DNA from: Bacteroidota bacterium
GTDB taxonomy: Bacteria > Bacteroidota > Ignavibacteria > Palsa-1295
Direction: 5' to 3'
Length of the DNA: 64,000 nucleotides
NCBI GenBank assembly: GCA_021324735.1
Contig: JAJPIO010000013.1
Location: 1 to 64,000 of the forward strand
Shown here: in pieces, positions 1 to 8,525 of the stretch
How positions within the stretch are numbered: position 1 is the first letter of the stretch
How the letters are laid out: every line of letters starts with the position of its first letter
Program-made: the position numbers and the translations under genes
The notes under the pieces: model-generated
Seen by the model: the letters and a program-made list of their open reading frames with translations, nothing else
Told to the model about the DNA's origin: nothing
Database searches by the model: none

Positions 1-586
1 CCATCACGCAACTGGTCACGTCCTGCTCGACCATCTTAGAGAGTAACTCGGAAATATCTCGAGATTCCGGAGTCGTATGATCGGCCGGCAATTCAGTCTC
101 GTTGATCCAAATACCGTTCGTGCCGATGAGTCCTACCTTCTCACCTTTGGCAGCAAGCAGTTGTTTGATGAGTGTTGTAACAGTGGTCTTGCCATTGGTG
201 CCAGTCACACCGATAAGCCGAAGCTTTGTGCTTGGATGGCCGAATGCAGCTTCCGAAATAATGGCAAGCGCGCGCCTCGAATTTTCAACGACTACGCGCG
301 AAACCCCGGCAGCCTCCGCATCGTCACGTGAGAAGGCTGAAGCGTCCTCTATAACGATGGTCTTTGCACCGTTCGCTATCGCCTGTGAGATGTATTGGTG
401 TCCGTCCGTTGCAAACCCGCGAATAGCAACAAAGGCATCGCCGGGCTGGACGTTGCGCGAATCATATTGCGGCCGCGAGAGATCGGCCTCCCCGAACGAA
501 TCGAGAAGACCGATCTCTGCCGCGAGCCGCAGCGGATGAGGCGCATCTGCGTCCTCATTCACCCGCTTTTGCTCACTAAATTTCAT
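1..586 (-). CDS. murE: UDP-MurNAc-tripeptide synthetase MurE, N-terminal part (cut by window edge)
   Basis: Cytoplasmic ligase that adds the third residue (usually diaminopimelate) to UDP-MurNAc-dipeptide during peptidoglycan synthesis. I translated the minus strand by hand because the ORF track skips it: it has no stop inside the window. The ATG at 586 opens a frame of about 195 codons running to base 1. It contains a Mur N-terminal domain (YDSRNVQPGDAFVAIRG), the ATP-binding P-loop GVTGTNGKTT and the following TTPES segment of the MurE central domain. The C-terminal ligase domain lies outside. It follows ftsI on the same strand after a 129-bp gap holding a dispersed repeat, so it belongs to the dcw cluster. 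The plus-strand ORFs at 77-539 are shadows. The choice of MurE over MurF rests on TTPES and the gene order. Confidence 0.93.
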   Translation of the reverse strand, partial: MKFSEQKRVNEDADAPHPLRLAAEIGLLDSFGEADLSRPQYDSRNVQPGDAFVAIRGFATDGHQYISQAIANGAKTIVIEDASAFSRDDAEAAGVSRVVVENSRRALAIISEAAFGHPSTKLRLIGVTGTNGKTTVTTLIKQLLAAKGEKVGLIGTNGIWINETELPADHTTPESRDISELLSKMVEQDVTSCVM

Positions 587-645
587 TTTTCAACGAACGC
601 CGCTTTGTAGTCCTCTGAAGAGATAACGATCGGCGCCAAATGATG

Positions 646-705
646 AATTATGGATGATGAATTATGAAGTGGACCTATGGCCAAACATCATTCTTCATTC
701 AACTG
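646..705. repeat. Dispersed ATTCATTC/GAATGAAG-type repeat between ftsI and murE
   Basis: The gap between ftsI and murE carries short near-repeats of the type GATGAATTATG on one side and CATTCTTCATTC on the other, able to form a loose hairpin. The same word family recurs at 4663-4720, 6745-6780, 12837-12870 and 44797-44827. It looks like a dispersed intergenic repeat of the genome and not a gene. Confidence 0.5.
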
Positions 706-715
706 TCACCACGTC

Positions 716-3205
716 CTACTGTTCTTCTCCAAAGAGCGTTAGGGTCGGACTTCCGTTCGGATCGTTCATGCTCAGGCGCGTACCGGCATCCGGAAATTGC
801 TTAGCAACATAACCGGCGCCGGACGTCTTTACACGAAAGCCATCCGCTGCCGCGAGCTTAATAGCACGAGCCATCGGCATACCCACCAGATTGGGCGCCG
901 CGGTGATCTGTGCCTTGTTTATTTGCTCGCCAGCCGCTGACTTATTATCTTCGCTCGCAAAAACGAAGCGAACGGTATCCCCTCCACACTTTTGTACATC
1001 TTCGATGATCGCGCGATCGCTATTCGCGTCCTTTCCGCCACGGACCACGAAGCCCTGGCTCGCCAACAGCGATCGTCCTTGCTCGCCGGTTAATCCACGC
1101 ACGTCCGACATCTGTCGTGCATCATTGTCTCGCACCGAGAGCACCGTCCCGTCGATATCGACAACACCTTCTGAAAGGACTGGCACATCCTGCCGTGGCT
1201 TGGCAATAGCATCCGGCGGCAACTTGCCAGTCATCGCTAAAATTTTGAGCGCGATCTCGCGGAAGATCGGGCCACTCACCGTACCGCCGTAGTAGCCATT
1301 GTGCGGCGAGCGAAGGATGACGCTGATGACATATTCCGGTTTATCAGCCGGGAATATTCCTGTAAAACTCGAGGTGTAATGCTCTTTGGACCAGTGACCG
1401 CCGACGAGCTGCTGCGCGGTGCCAGTTTTGCCGGCGATACGAACTCCTTTAATACGCGCAAGCGTGGCCGTACCGGAATCGACGACACCTTCCATGATAT
1501 TAAGTACTGTCCGGCATGTCTTCTCGCTTACTACCTGGCGAATTTCCTGCGGCTGAGTCACTTGCACTCCATTCGGGCCATCGCGCTTTGCGACGATATA
1601 GGGCTTCATCATCACACCCATGTTGGCAACCGTGGCATACGCAGTCGCCATTTGAATCGGTGTTGCGGTCAGTTCATAACCAAAGGCCATATAGCGTTTG
1701 GAATTTGCTTGCCATTGGTTGGGAGTATGCAATACGCCCTTTACTTCGCCTGGTAAGTCGATACCAGTAAAATTGCCCAGGCCGAAGTCACGCAAATATT
1801 TATAGAAGCGTCGTTTGTCGAGACGGTCCGAAATTTTTGCAAAGCAAATGTTACTCGATTTTTCGAGCGCTTGCCGGAAGGTGAGGATACCGTATTCATG
1901 CGTATCCGAAATACGCACGCCTTTTTCAGGCGCCCAATGACCGTGCTCTGCATCGATCTTATCGTCCGGTTTCCATGCACCGTCTTCAATAGCTGCACAT
2001 GCGGTGAGCACTTTTATGGTAGAGCCCGGCTCGTATGCGTCCGTGATCGCACGATTGCGGAGCATGTCGTTTGTCGCAGTGCTAAAGGAATTCGGATCGA
2101 AATCAGGGACGTTGGCGAGCGCCAAAATTTCACCACTCGAAGGCCGCATTACGATCGCAATACCTGCCTCCGCCTTCGCTGCTTCTACACCAGCTTTAAG
2201 CGCGGACTCTGCCGCAGCCTGTATCGACTCGTCTATAGTAAGAGTAAGATTCTCCCCATCCTGCGCTGGTATCTTATCATAATCGACGTCCGGCCTGCGA
2301 CCACCGCGGCCGTCGCGCTGCATGATCTGCCAGCCTTCCTTACCGGCAAGATCTTTATTCGCGATGAGTTCGATGCCGGCTAATCCTCGGCCGTCTTTAC
2401 TTGCGAAGCCAAGCACGTGCGACGCACGCTCACTGAACGCATAGTTGCGGCGCGAGTCCATCTCGCGAATGAGACCGTGGTCCTTTACGCTATCGAGACG
2501 CGAAGCGACTTCAAGCGGCACTTCTTTCTCGACAACGATATAGCGGCGAGCGGTATCGGCAAAGATCGACTCGTAGTATTTTACCGGCTTACCAAAGGTC
2601 TCTGAGAACTGCGCAGCAAGCTGTTCTTTATGCTGAATTGCTTTGGGATCGACAGCGAATTTTACGACGAAGGCATTCGCGGCGAGAATGATACCATTTC
2701 GATCGCGAATGAGCCCGCGTTTCGGTTTGATCAGCACTTCCATTCGGTATTGGTCTGCCGCTTCTTTGGAGAATGCAGCATGATCGAGCACCTGGATCTT
2801 AAAGAGCTTACCAACTACAAGCAGGAAGGCAATAAGAAAAAGCGCAAGAGCCGTGTAGAGCCGGCCATTCTTCTTTAAAGGATCGACCGGAGGCGGAACT
2901 GCAAAGAACCGCTCGACCATGCGCTCGTGCCATGGCGCATTCTTATCTGGCGGTGCAGAATTATTAGGTGGCTGTTCATTCGACTGGCGAGATCTATCGC
3001 TCGCTATACGGCGGGAGCTTGCATTGATATTACCAGCCGAACGCGTGTCATCAAAGGATGTCGAGGCAGGACGCCGGTTCGAACGTTCATACCGAGCACG
3101 TTCCGATTCACCAGAGGCGCGTGCGACATACTCGCTCACGAGCGCTTCTCGGCGCTGGGCGACGCTGATGTCGAAGGGCAGTTCGTCTTGGTCTCGGTAG
3201 GGCAT
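716..3205 (-). CDS. ftsI: Septal penicillin-binding protein FtsI/PBP3-type transpeptidase with PASTA C-terminus
   Basis: Class B penicillin-binding protein that cross-links septal peptidoglycan. The first ~100 residues are polar and low-complexity. One membrane anchor follows at about 117-135, then the PBP dimerisation domain with the RGLIRDRNG motif near 163. The transpeptidase domain has SxxK at Ser395 (GSTIK), SxN at 450-452 and KTG at 593-595. The last ~140 residues look like two PASTA repeats (LTGEQGRSLLASQGF, APNLVGMPMARAIKLA). At 829 residues it is longer than E. coli FtsI because of the N-terminal tail and the PASTA repeats, which resembles PBP2x-like enzymes. It lies 9 bp after ftsL and is probably co-transcribed with it. 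PASTA domains on FtsI are common outside Proteobacteria. Confidence 0.95.
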   Translation of the reverse strand: MPYRDQDELPFDISVAQRREALVSEYVARASGESERARYERSNRRPASTSFDDTRSAGNINASSRRIASDRSRQSNEQPPNNSAPPDKNAPWHERMVERFFAVPPPVDPLKKNGRLYTALALFLIAFLLVVGKLFKIQVLDHAAFSKEAADQYRMEVLIKPKRGLIRDRNGIILAANAFVVKFAVDPKAIQHKEQLAAQFSETFGKPVKYYESIFADTARRYIVVEKEVPLEVASRLDSVKDHGLIREMDSRRNYAFSERASHVLGFASKDGRGLAGIELIANKDLAGKEGWQIMQRDGRGGRRPDVDYDKIPAQDGENLTLTIDESIQAAAESALKAGVEAAKAEAGIAIVMRPSSGEILALANVPDFDPNSFSTATNDMLRNRAITDAYEPGSTIKVLTACAAIEDGAWKPDDKIDAEHGHWAPEKGVRISDTHEYGILTFRQALEKSSNICFAKISDRLDKRRFYKYLRDFGLGNFTGIDLPGEVKGVLHTPNQWQANSKRYMAFGYELTATPIQMATAYATVANMGVMMKPYIVAKRDGPNGVQVTQPQEIRQVVSEKTCRTVLNIMEGVVDSGTATLARIKGVRIAGKTGTAQQLVGGHWSKEHYTSSFTGIFPADKPEYVISVILRSPHNGYYGGTVSGPIFREIALKILAMTGKLPPDAIAKPRQDVPVLSEGVVDIDGTVLSVRDNDARQMSDVRGLTGEQGRSLLASQGFVVRGGKDANSDRAIIEDVQKCGGDTVRFVFASEDNKSAAGEQINKAQITAAPNLVGMPMARAIKLAAADGFRVKTSGAGYVAKQFPDAGTRLSMNDPNGSPTLTLFGEEQ

Positions 3206-3214
3206 GGTCGAGTA

Positions 3215-3685
3215 CTACGGTGTCCGGGACGCCGCTCCTTCCTTCGTGACGATTATGTCTTCTCCGGTTGCTTCCACCATTCCAAGTTTCGATTGCGCGA
3301 TCGCGCGAACGCGGTCGGGCGCCGATAGCTGCATTTCCTCGGCACGCTGCCGGATCAACCGTTGCTCGGTTTGAGCGATCTGGTCATCCAGCTTCACGCG
3401 TTCGGCCGTCAGTTTATTGACTTGCAGCGTATTCCAAATAATGAGTACGGCACACAGCACAACCACTCCAAAAAAAGCTATGACATAGAGCGTCGGCATA
3501 CGACGCACCGCCTTTTCGATCTCACCGGGTTGGTGCTTTGCGATGCGATCGGCTTTCGTCTCCTCGATGCCGGACCACGCCGGCTCTGGCTGACTCACTG
3601 GCACACTGACACCAAGAAGTTGGCGTACGCCACTCCCCGAACGATTTACACTTCCGGCTCTCGCTGCTATTGCAATGGGCGCCAT
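3215..3685 (-). CDS. ftsL: FtsL-like cell division protein
   Basis: Small bitopic protein of 156 residues in the FtsL position between rsmH and ftsI. About 65 cytoplasmic residues are followed by a membrane helix near 70-90 (VIAFFGVVVLCAVLIIW). Then comes a short periplasmic coiled coil (KLTAERVKLDDQIAQTEQRL) and a tail with the SAPDRVRAIAQSKLGM motif typical of FtsL/DivIC proteins. FtsL acts with FtsB/DivIC and FtsQ to activate the septal synthase. The family is poorly conserved in sequence, so the symbol rests on topology, the coiled coil and gene order. The start fits, with a 12-bp gap to rsmH. The plus-strand ORF at 3362-3727 is a shadow. Confidence 0.85.
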   Translation of the reverse strand: MAPIAIAARAGSVNRSGSGVRQLLGVSVPVSQPEPAWSGIEETKADRIAKHQPGEIEKAVRRMPTLYVIAFFGVVVLCAVLIIWNTLQVNKLTAERVKLDDQIAQTEQRLIRQRAEEMQLSAPDRVRAIAQSKLGMVEATGEDIIVTKEGAASRTP

Positions 3686-3697
3686 AGTCCTGACCTC

Positions 3698-4642
3698 TTA
3701 TCTCCCTATTCGTTCAGCGGCTCTTAACTTTGCACTCCGAGCCCGTGGATTTCGAGCGATCTCTTCCTCACTTGGTGTGAGCGGCTTTTTTGTCAGCACT
3801 CGCAGACGTGCACGCGAGAGATCGACTCGTTCCTTCAGGGCTTTTACTTCGCCCGCTCCGAACTCCGGAGCGCTTTCCTGTTTAAAAAACTCTTTTACAA
3901 TTCGGTCCTCGAGCGAGTGATACGCCACGACGACCATTCTTCCGCCGCCGGCAAGCAATTCCACTGCCTGCTCGAGCGATGATTCTAAATTTTCAAGCTC
4001 TCTATTGACTTCGATCCTCAGCGCCTGAAAGATGCGCGAGAGCGTCTCATTCTTTTTATCTTCACGAATGCCTTCCGTGATGACGGCTGCTAGTTTCGTT
4101 GTCGTCTCGATCGGTTGTGTTGCCCGGGCCTGCACGATCTTTCTCGCGATCGGCCCGGAGTACGGCTCTTCCCCATACTTGCGAAAGATCCGCTTCAGCT
4201 CCTGCTCATCGTACTCTGCAATTATTTCTTTTGCAGAAATTGCCAGCCTCGGATCCAAGCGCATGTCGAGCGGCGCTTCTATGCGATAGCTTAATCCGAT
4301 CGATGTGGTATCAAGCTGATGACTGCTGACGCCAAGATCGTAGACGACACCATCGATGTGCGCGATGCCTTCACGAGCCAGTGCTTCTTTTAGCTTCGCG
4401 AAATTCTCTTTGATAAGAATAAATCGTTCGCCAAATGTTTGAAGTCGCTCTGTCGCAAACGCTTGTGCCGCAGGATCGGTATCGAAGCCAACGACCCGAG
4501 CATTATTCGATGCGAGCAGCATGGCTTCTGCGTATCCGCCACCACCAAGGGTTGCATCGATATAGACGCCATCCGTTCGCATCGCCAGTTGCTCCAGAAC
4601 TTCCGGAAGCATAACTGGCGTATGATACTCGCCCATTGTCAA
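3698..4642 (-). CDS. rsmH: 16S rRNA (cytosine1402-N4)-methyltransferase RsmH
   Basis: SAM-dependent methyltransferase (old name MraW) that methylates N4 of C1402 in the ribosomal decoding centre. At 314 residues it has the family length. It opens with YHTPVMLPEVLEQL, then motif I YIDATLGGGGYAEAML, the segment GVVYDLGVSSHQLD, and the C-terminal YHSLEDRIVKEFF and PSEEEIARNPRARSAKLRAAER signatures. It lies between mraZ and ftsL in the normal dcw order. The 90-bp gap to mraZ holds a perfect 15-bp inverted repeat of the dispersed family. rsmI, whose product modifies the same nucleotide (2'-O), is in this window at 59063-59791. Confidence 0.97.
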   Translation of the reverse strand: MTMGEYHTPVMLPEVLEQLAMRTDGVYIDATLGGGGYAEAMLLASNNARVVGFDTDPAAQAFATERLQTFGERFILIKENFAKLKEALAREGIAHIDGVVYDLGVSSHQLDTTSIGLSYRIEAPLDMRLDPRLAISAKEIIAEYDEQELKRIFRKYGEEPYSGPIARKIVQARATQPIETTTKLAAVITEGIREDKKNETLSRIFQALRIEVNRELENLESSLEQAVELLAGGGRMVVVAYHSLEDRIVKEFFKQESAPEFGAGEVKALKERVDLSRARLRVLTKKPLTPSEEEIARNPRARSAKLRAAERIGR

Positions 4643-4662
4643 AGAACTCTATCGATCATGAG

Positions 4663-4720
4663 TTACGAATGACGAATGAGGAGTTGAGAAGAGAACCTCT
4701 TCGCAATTCGTCATTCGTAA
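4663..4720. repeat. Perfect 15-bp inverted repeat in the mraZ-rsmH gap
   Basis: TTACGAATGACGAAT (4663-4677) and ATTCGTCATTCGTAA (4706-4720) are exact reverse complements separated by 28 bases, so a transcript would fold into a long hairpin just upstream of the rsmH start. The arms are built from the same words as the dispersed repeats elsewhere in the window. This looks like an inserted intergenic element inside an essential operon. No run of T follows, so it is not an obvious terminator. Confidence 0.75.
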
Positions 4721-4732
4721 TTTGTAATTCCA

Positions 4733-5185
4733 TCATTGTTTCTTCGTCCCCATGACGTGTTCGACCACCTTCTCGTAACTTTCTTTTTTCGACTCGATGT
4801 ACTTCTTAAAGTTCTCGGGCTTCCAGAGTTCGATGTGATCGAGCACACCGATAAAGAATACTTCTTTGCCGATCTCTGCAAAGTCCATAAGCGATTTCGG
4901 AATCAGCAATCGGAATTGTGAGTCCAATTGCACTTCTTCGCTCCATTGCATGAGCGTTCGGGCAAAGTATCGATCTTTTTCGTTCGATTGCGAAAGTGAA
5001 CGGATCGATTCCTCGAGCCGGCGCCACTCATCGAGCGGATAGGCATAGAGGCATTTTTCGAGTCCGCGAGTAACGACGAATGTTAGATTCGCCGCCGGAT
5101 CGATGTTCTTGCGCATCTTCGATGGAATGCTTACGCGCCCCTTCGCATCGACGACGTATGTATCGCTGCCTTTGAATGAAGACAT
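4733..5185 (-). CDS. mraZ: Transcriptional regulator MraZ
   Basis: Ring-forming DNA-binding protein that heads the dcw cluster and regulates it. The 150-residue length is normal. Two tandem AbrB-like SpoVT motifs are visible: VDAKGRVSIPSKMRKNID near 12-30 and LDSQFRLLIPKSLMDFAEIGKEVFFIG near 86-115, each with the D-x-K/Q-GR-hydrophobic-IP pattern. In characterised bacteria MraZ binds three or four direct GTGGG-type repeats in front of its own gene. Such repeats stand here at 5208-5230, which supports autoregulation. The ATG at 5185 is 23 bases from the nearest box. Confidence 0.96.
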   Translation of the reverse strand: MSSFKGSDTYVVDAKGRVSIPSKMRKNIDPAANLTFVVTRGLEKCLYAYPLDEWRRLEESIRSLSQSNEKDRYFARTLMQWSEEVQLDSQFRLLIPKSLMDFAEIGKEVFFIGVLDHIELWKPENFKKYIESKKESYEKVVEHVMGTKKQ

Positions 5186-5207
5186 TCAGTCGAAATAGGT
5201 AGGAAAG

Positions 5208-5230
5208 CACTTTGTCCCACTTTCCCCCAC
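5208..5230 (-). promoter_or_regulatory. MraZ-box direct repeats upstream of mraZ
   Basis: Read on the minus strand, three GTG(GG) words are spaced exactly 10 bases apart: GTGGGGGAAA, GTGGGACAAA, GTGCTTTCCT. The first two carry the full GTGGG core and the third is degenerate. Known MraZ operators are GTGGG-type repeats with 5-base spacers, that is, a 10-base period. They sit between the probable -7 box (5238-5245) and the start codon, a position suited to repression. Confidence 0.75.
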
Positions 5231-5237
5231 TTTGCTA

Positions 5238-5245
5238 CAAATATA
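5238..5245 (-). promoter_or_regulatory. Candidate Bacteroidota-type -7 box for mraZ
   Basis: TATATTTG on the minus strand matches the Bacteroidota housekeeping -7 consensus TAnnTTTG exactly. It lies just upstream of the MraZ boxes and about 53 bases from the mraZ start. A clear -33 TTTG at the right spacing is not visible, only a degenerate TTTTA about 14-18 bases upstream. Confidence 0.5.
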
Positions 5246-5368
5246 ACTACAAAATGGTAAAATTGAGCCCCTTAATACCCACAAATATGGAAGAAACTCC
5301 AAAAAAAGCGTATTCTTTAGGCAAGGCAAAAGTGCCGCGTTGCAACTTGGGACACAGTTGGGGGTACT

Positions 5369-6601
5369 ATGGGTATGAAAATCATCCTTGTTCTTTCTCT
5401 TTGCGCTCTGTCGATCGTCGTCAGATCACAAGTCCCTAGCGATACCAGCATTCACTTGGACAGTTTGACAAAGGCGGAGCTAGATCGCAATCTCGGGGAA
5501 TATCAGCCGCGAAAATCTTCGCAAGATACCTTTGGCTCGAGAGGACTTGTGGTTCATGGTCATCGAGGGAGTTCAAATTCTATTCGAGTCAATGGTGTCG
5601 AAATCACCGATCCGTTGACCGGGAGAACAGGATCGCTGCAACAGTCCCTAAGTCGTCTCGCTATTTCAGAGATTAAGGTTATAAGTGGTGACAGCGCACA
5701 TCATCGAACGCGAGCAATCTGGGTACCGCGAGACTCCAATGCCCTGTGGTCTCATCGGGGGCCGGATACCGGAATGATCATGCTGACAATCAAGCGTGGC
5801 ATGGGTTTGACCGGCCATTTGATCTCAAGGGATTCACAGTGGGTAACTCTTGTGGGTTGGGATGGCGAAAAACATGAAATTCAAGCTTCTCAAATTAAAG
5901 CTGTTTCTGATTTGGTAACAGTGCCGGATACTGTTAGAAGTGTGTCACGATTGCCAATGACAACTCTTAATTCGGTTTATTCAACGCCTCATTTCGAGGC
6001 CTACTTCGCCCCGACCGTATTAGGTGGAATAATTTATCCGACCGGCAGCGGCGGTAGCGGATTCTTCGGCTCTGCTCTTGCCCTCCTTGCATTTCGCATT
6101 CCCCATGTATTATACAGTTATCTGGGCGAATTCTTTGGAGTGAGTTATGAATCACGCTCATTCCGGACTACCCCAACAGCCTCACAGGATGACTACTGGA
6201 ATGTTCGTTATGTCGCTATGACTCCAGGCATCAGCTATCGAGGAATTTTAAGTATCGGCCTGACCGTCGGAATCCCAGTGGGAGCCGATCTTACTTCTTT
6301 CGGCAGCACCCAACTATACGGTGCGACAAGTCCGTTGCGTTCGACGATGTCCAATTTATTACTCGAACCCAAAGTTATCGTCGGCTGGCCTTTAACCAGC
6401 CAAGCCTCCGACGGCGGCCTCTTGCTGCTTGCTGAGGCGGGTTACCCACTGGGTAATGCATTTAGCGATCTCCCATCTATTATTACAGGCCTTACATCAT
6501 CACAACCGAATACTGCGAACTTCATGCGCTTACCCCAAATCTCTCTCGGTTTGAGTTATGTGGTGAGGGTTACTTCATACCCAGTACAACTGGTTTACTA
6601 G
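5369..6601 (+). CDS. Exported protein with a TonB-plug-like segment, function unknown
   Basis: A signal peptide (MKIILVLSLCALSIVVRS) is followed at about residues 50-105 by a segment like a TonB receptor plug. It has a short strand, then IRVNGVEITDPLTG, a run of residues, then LSRLAISEIKVISG, as in the -VLVDGVPI...-IERIEVLRGP- core. The remaining ~300 residues contain a small beta domain and beta-rich stretches (KVIVGWPLTSQ, ISLGLSYVVRV) ending in an aromatic residue, but are much too short for a 22-stranded barrel. The protein may be an outer-membrane protein with a reused plug domain. It is transcribed divergently from mraZ. GGGGG lies six bases before the first ATG, and a second ATG two codons on is equally possible. 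Confidence 0.7.
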   Translation: MGMKIILVLSLCALSIVVRSQVPSDTSIHLDSLTKAELDRNLGEYQPRKSSQDTFGSRGLVVHGHRGSSNSIRVNGVEITDPLTGRTGSLQQSLSRLAISEIKVISGDSAHHRTRAIWVPRDSNALWSHRGPDTGMIMLTIKRGMGLTGHLISRDSQWVTLVGWDGEKHEIQASQIKAVSDLVTVPDTVRSVSRLPMTTLNSVYSTPHFEAYFAPTVLGGIIYPTGSGGSGFFGSALALLAFRIPHVLYSYLGEFFGVSYESRSFRTTPTASQDDYWNVRYVAMTPGISYRGILSIGLTVGIPVGADLTSFGSTQLYGATSPLRSTMSNLLLEPKVIVGWPLTSQASDGGLLLLAEAGYPLGNAFSDLPSIITGLTSSQPNTANFMRLPQISLGLSYVVRVTSYPVQLVY

Positions 6602-6683
6602 ACGGCTGATTTATTTTCAAATTCTTATCAACCCCGACAGTATTGGGTAATAATCATCCAACAGTTGCGAATTCTTCGCTCTT

Positions 6684-6871
6684 GCCCTTGCGTGGCGTTC
6701 CAAAATGTATTATGTTGAATGCGTGATGATGGGCACCTGATTCAATTAAGAATGACGAATTACGAATGGAGGATACTCTACGAGCAAGTCGGCATCGAAA
6801 TTTTGTCAAACGGGAGGAAACCACGGTTAATGAACGGAATTCAAAAAACAAAATCAAGTTTTTTCGGCATT
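6684..6871 (+). repeat. Left copy of a ~190-bp dispersed repeat (inverted relative to 12736-12928)
   Basis: This stretch matches the reverse complement of 12736-12928 almost base for base over about 190 bp. Shared words include TGTTGAATGCGTGATGATGG, GGAGGATACTCTACGAGCA and GAATTCAAAAAACAAAATC. A few substitutions and one small block difference in the GAATGACGAAT region separate them. No transposase is present. The ORF 6654-6887 (-) runs through it and is probably a by-product. It fills most of the 337-bp gap between 6601 and tetR. Confidence 0.85.
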
Positions 6872-6921
6872 CGAAATTGGCAATCATCGATGAACTAATC
6901 TGTAGCTCGGCTGTTGGTTTG

Positions 6922-6935
6922 CTAACAAGCGTTAG
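6922..6935. promoter_or_regulatory. Palindromic TetR/PaaR-like operator
   Basis: CTAACAAGCGTTAG has arms CTAAC and GTTAG around AAGC. From memory, the PaaR operator of Thermus thermophilus is CNAACGNNCGTTNG; this site matches it at all fixed positions but one (A for G). It ends 12 bases before the ATG of the TetR gene, so it probably serves autorepression and control of the paa operon. Confidence 0.6.
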
Positions 6936-6947
6936 TTAGTGTCGCCT

Positions 6948-7520
6948 ATGAAAACGCTCGCACGCAAGGACCAAATTCGCCTGAAGGCCCAAATGCTCTT
7001 TCGAGAGCGTGGCTATAGCGCTACCTCTATGCGCGATCTGGCCGATGAGTTGGGTATCGAGGCAGCCAGCCTTTATAATCATATCTCTTCCAAAGAAGAA
7101 ATTCTTCAAGGCATTTGCTTTGGAATGGCGGAGTCGTTCTTTGCGGCTGTCGAACCGGTTACTTTGAGCGCACTGGACCCCAAAGCGAAATTACAATCTG
7201 CCCTCGAAGCGCATTTGCGCGTGATCGCCGAAAATTCGGATGCTTCCGCCGTCTTTTTGCATGAGTGGCGTCACTTAGGTGAGCCCTTCTTAAGCGACTT
7301 CAAACTAATGCGCCGCCGATACGAGAAGCTGTTCGTTACGCTCGTCGAGGAAGGTATCGCACGAGACAGTTTTAAGAAGATGGACGCGCGAGTGGTCGCA
7401 CGAACGATACTCTCCGCAACCAACTGGACGTTCGAATCCCAAAAGACTTCCAAGTCCGATGGGGACGCCACGATTCAGCAGATCGCCGAACTGCTTGTTG
7501 AAGGACTTATCAGAAGATAG
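6948..7520 (+). CDS. TetR/AcrR-family regulator, probable repressor of the paa operon
   Basis: TetR-fold protein of 190 residues from the ATG at 6948. The track uses GTG at 6939, only three bases after the palindrome, so I prefer the ATG. The N-terminal helix-turn-helix is clear: [39 protein letters not shown]. The C-terminal ligand domain is generic. It lies 7 bp before paaA on the same strand with a palindromic operator in front. In Thermus the TetR-type PaaR represses paa genes and is released by phenylacetyl-CoA. By analogy this protein should sense phenylacetyl-CoA, which is inference. No symbol is assigned because the TetR-type PaaR is not unique by sequence. Confidence 0.85.
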   Translation: MKTLARKDQIRLKAQMLFRERGYSATSMRDLADELGIEAASLYNHISSKEEILQGICFGMAESFFAAVEPVTLSALDPKAKLQSALEAHLRVIAENSDASAVFLHEWRHLGEPFLSDFKLMRRRYEKLFVTLVEEGIARDSFKKMDARVVARTILSATNWTFESQKTSKSDGDATIQQIAELLVEGLIRR

Positions 7521-7527
7521 AAATACT

Positions 7528-8517
7528 ATGTACGGAAACGCCTACATCGAGAATGACACGAAGCTTGTACAGAGCGCGCAGGTTGAAGATCCCGAAAAAT
7601 TAGCGGAGTTCGAAGCGCGCATTGCGCGTGGCGAGAAGATCGAGCCCGATGATTGGATGCCGGCCGAGTATCGCCGCCAGGTGCTGCGTATGATCGAACA
7701 GCATGCGCATTCCGAGATCATTGGTGCATTGCCCGAAGGTACATGGATCACGCGAGCACCAACGCTTAAGCGTAAGCTTGCTCTCATTGCTAAAGTGCAG
7801 GACGAAGTCGGTCACGGTCATCTTCTGTATGCGGCTGCGGAAACGCTGGGCAAATCGCGTGAAGCGATGATAAACGATCTTCTGAGTGGAAAGTCGAAGT
7901 ATAGTAACGTCTTCAATTATCCTGCGAAGACCTGGGCGGACATCGCTGTCATCGGATTTTTGGTCGATGCCGGAGCCATCGTTAATCAACTTGCAAATGC
8001 AAAAGGAAGCTACGGACCGTACTGTCGAGCTTTGGAGCGCATTTGTTACGAAGAATCCTTCCATTTGAAGCAAGGATACGATGCGTTCGTGGCGCTTGCG
8101 ACTGGCACACCAATGCAGAGAGAAATGGTGCAGGATGCGCTGAACCGCTGGTGGTTTCCGCCGCTTATGCACTTCTTCGGTCCACCGGATACGATTTCGG
8201 TGCACACGGAAAAGTTGATGCGCTGGAAGGTGAAGATGATGTCGAATGAAGAAATGCGTCAGGACTTCATGGAACAGTACGTCCCCAAAATTTGGGAGCT
8301 TGGGCTCACGCTTCCCGATCCGAAACTCAAGAAAAAGGAAGATGGCTCATGGGAGTACACTCAACCCGACTGGGACGAATTCTTCCGCGTCATCAATGGC
8401 GATGGCCCGTGCAACAAGGAGCGTTTAGCCGTCCGACGTTACGCTGAGGAGAATGGCCGCTGGGTAAGAGAGGCGTTGATGAATCCAACTATTAAGCATA
8501 TCGTCCCGTACGCGTAA
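7528..8517 (+). CDS. paaA: 1,2-phenylacetyl-CoA epoxidase subunit PaaA
   Basis: Catalytic diiron subunit of the multicomponent monooxygenase that epoxidises the ring of phenylacetyl-CoA. From the ATG at 7528 it is 329 residues, the normal PaaA length. The track's longer ORF starts inside tetR. Family segments are visible: [23 protein letters not shown] near the start, [20 protein letters not shown] with its ExxH-type iron ligands, the second ligand pair [15 protein letters not shown], and the C-terminal [18 protein letters not shown]. It is followed after 8 bp by a COQ4-like gene, where paaB would be expected, so the usual paaAB junction is interrupted. Confidence 0.97.
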   Translation: MYGNAYIENDTKLVQSAQVEDPEKLAEFEARIARGEKIEPDDWMPAEYRRQVLRMIEQHAHSEIIGALPEGTWITRAPTLKRKLALIAKVQDEVGHGHLLYAAAETLGKSREAMINDLLSGKSKYSNVFNYPAKTWADIAVIGFLVDAGAIVNQLANAKGSYGPYCRALERICYEESFHLKQGYDAFVALATGTPMQREMVQDALNRWWFPPLMHFFGPPDTISVHTEKLMRWKVKMMSNEEMRQDFMEQYVPKIWELGLTLPDPKLKKKEDGSWEYTQPDWDEFFRVINGDGPCNKERLAVRRYAEENGRWVREALMNPTIKHIVPYA

Positions 8518-8525
8518 GGATAGAA

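Noticed and set aside
102-539. 145-residue plus-strand ORF at the left edge
   Set aside because: Shadow of murE: the hand-made minus-strand translation gives an intact Mur N-terminal domain and P-loop.
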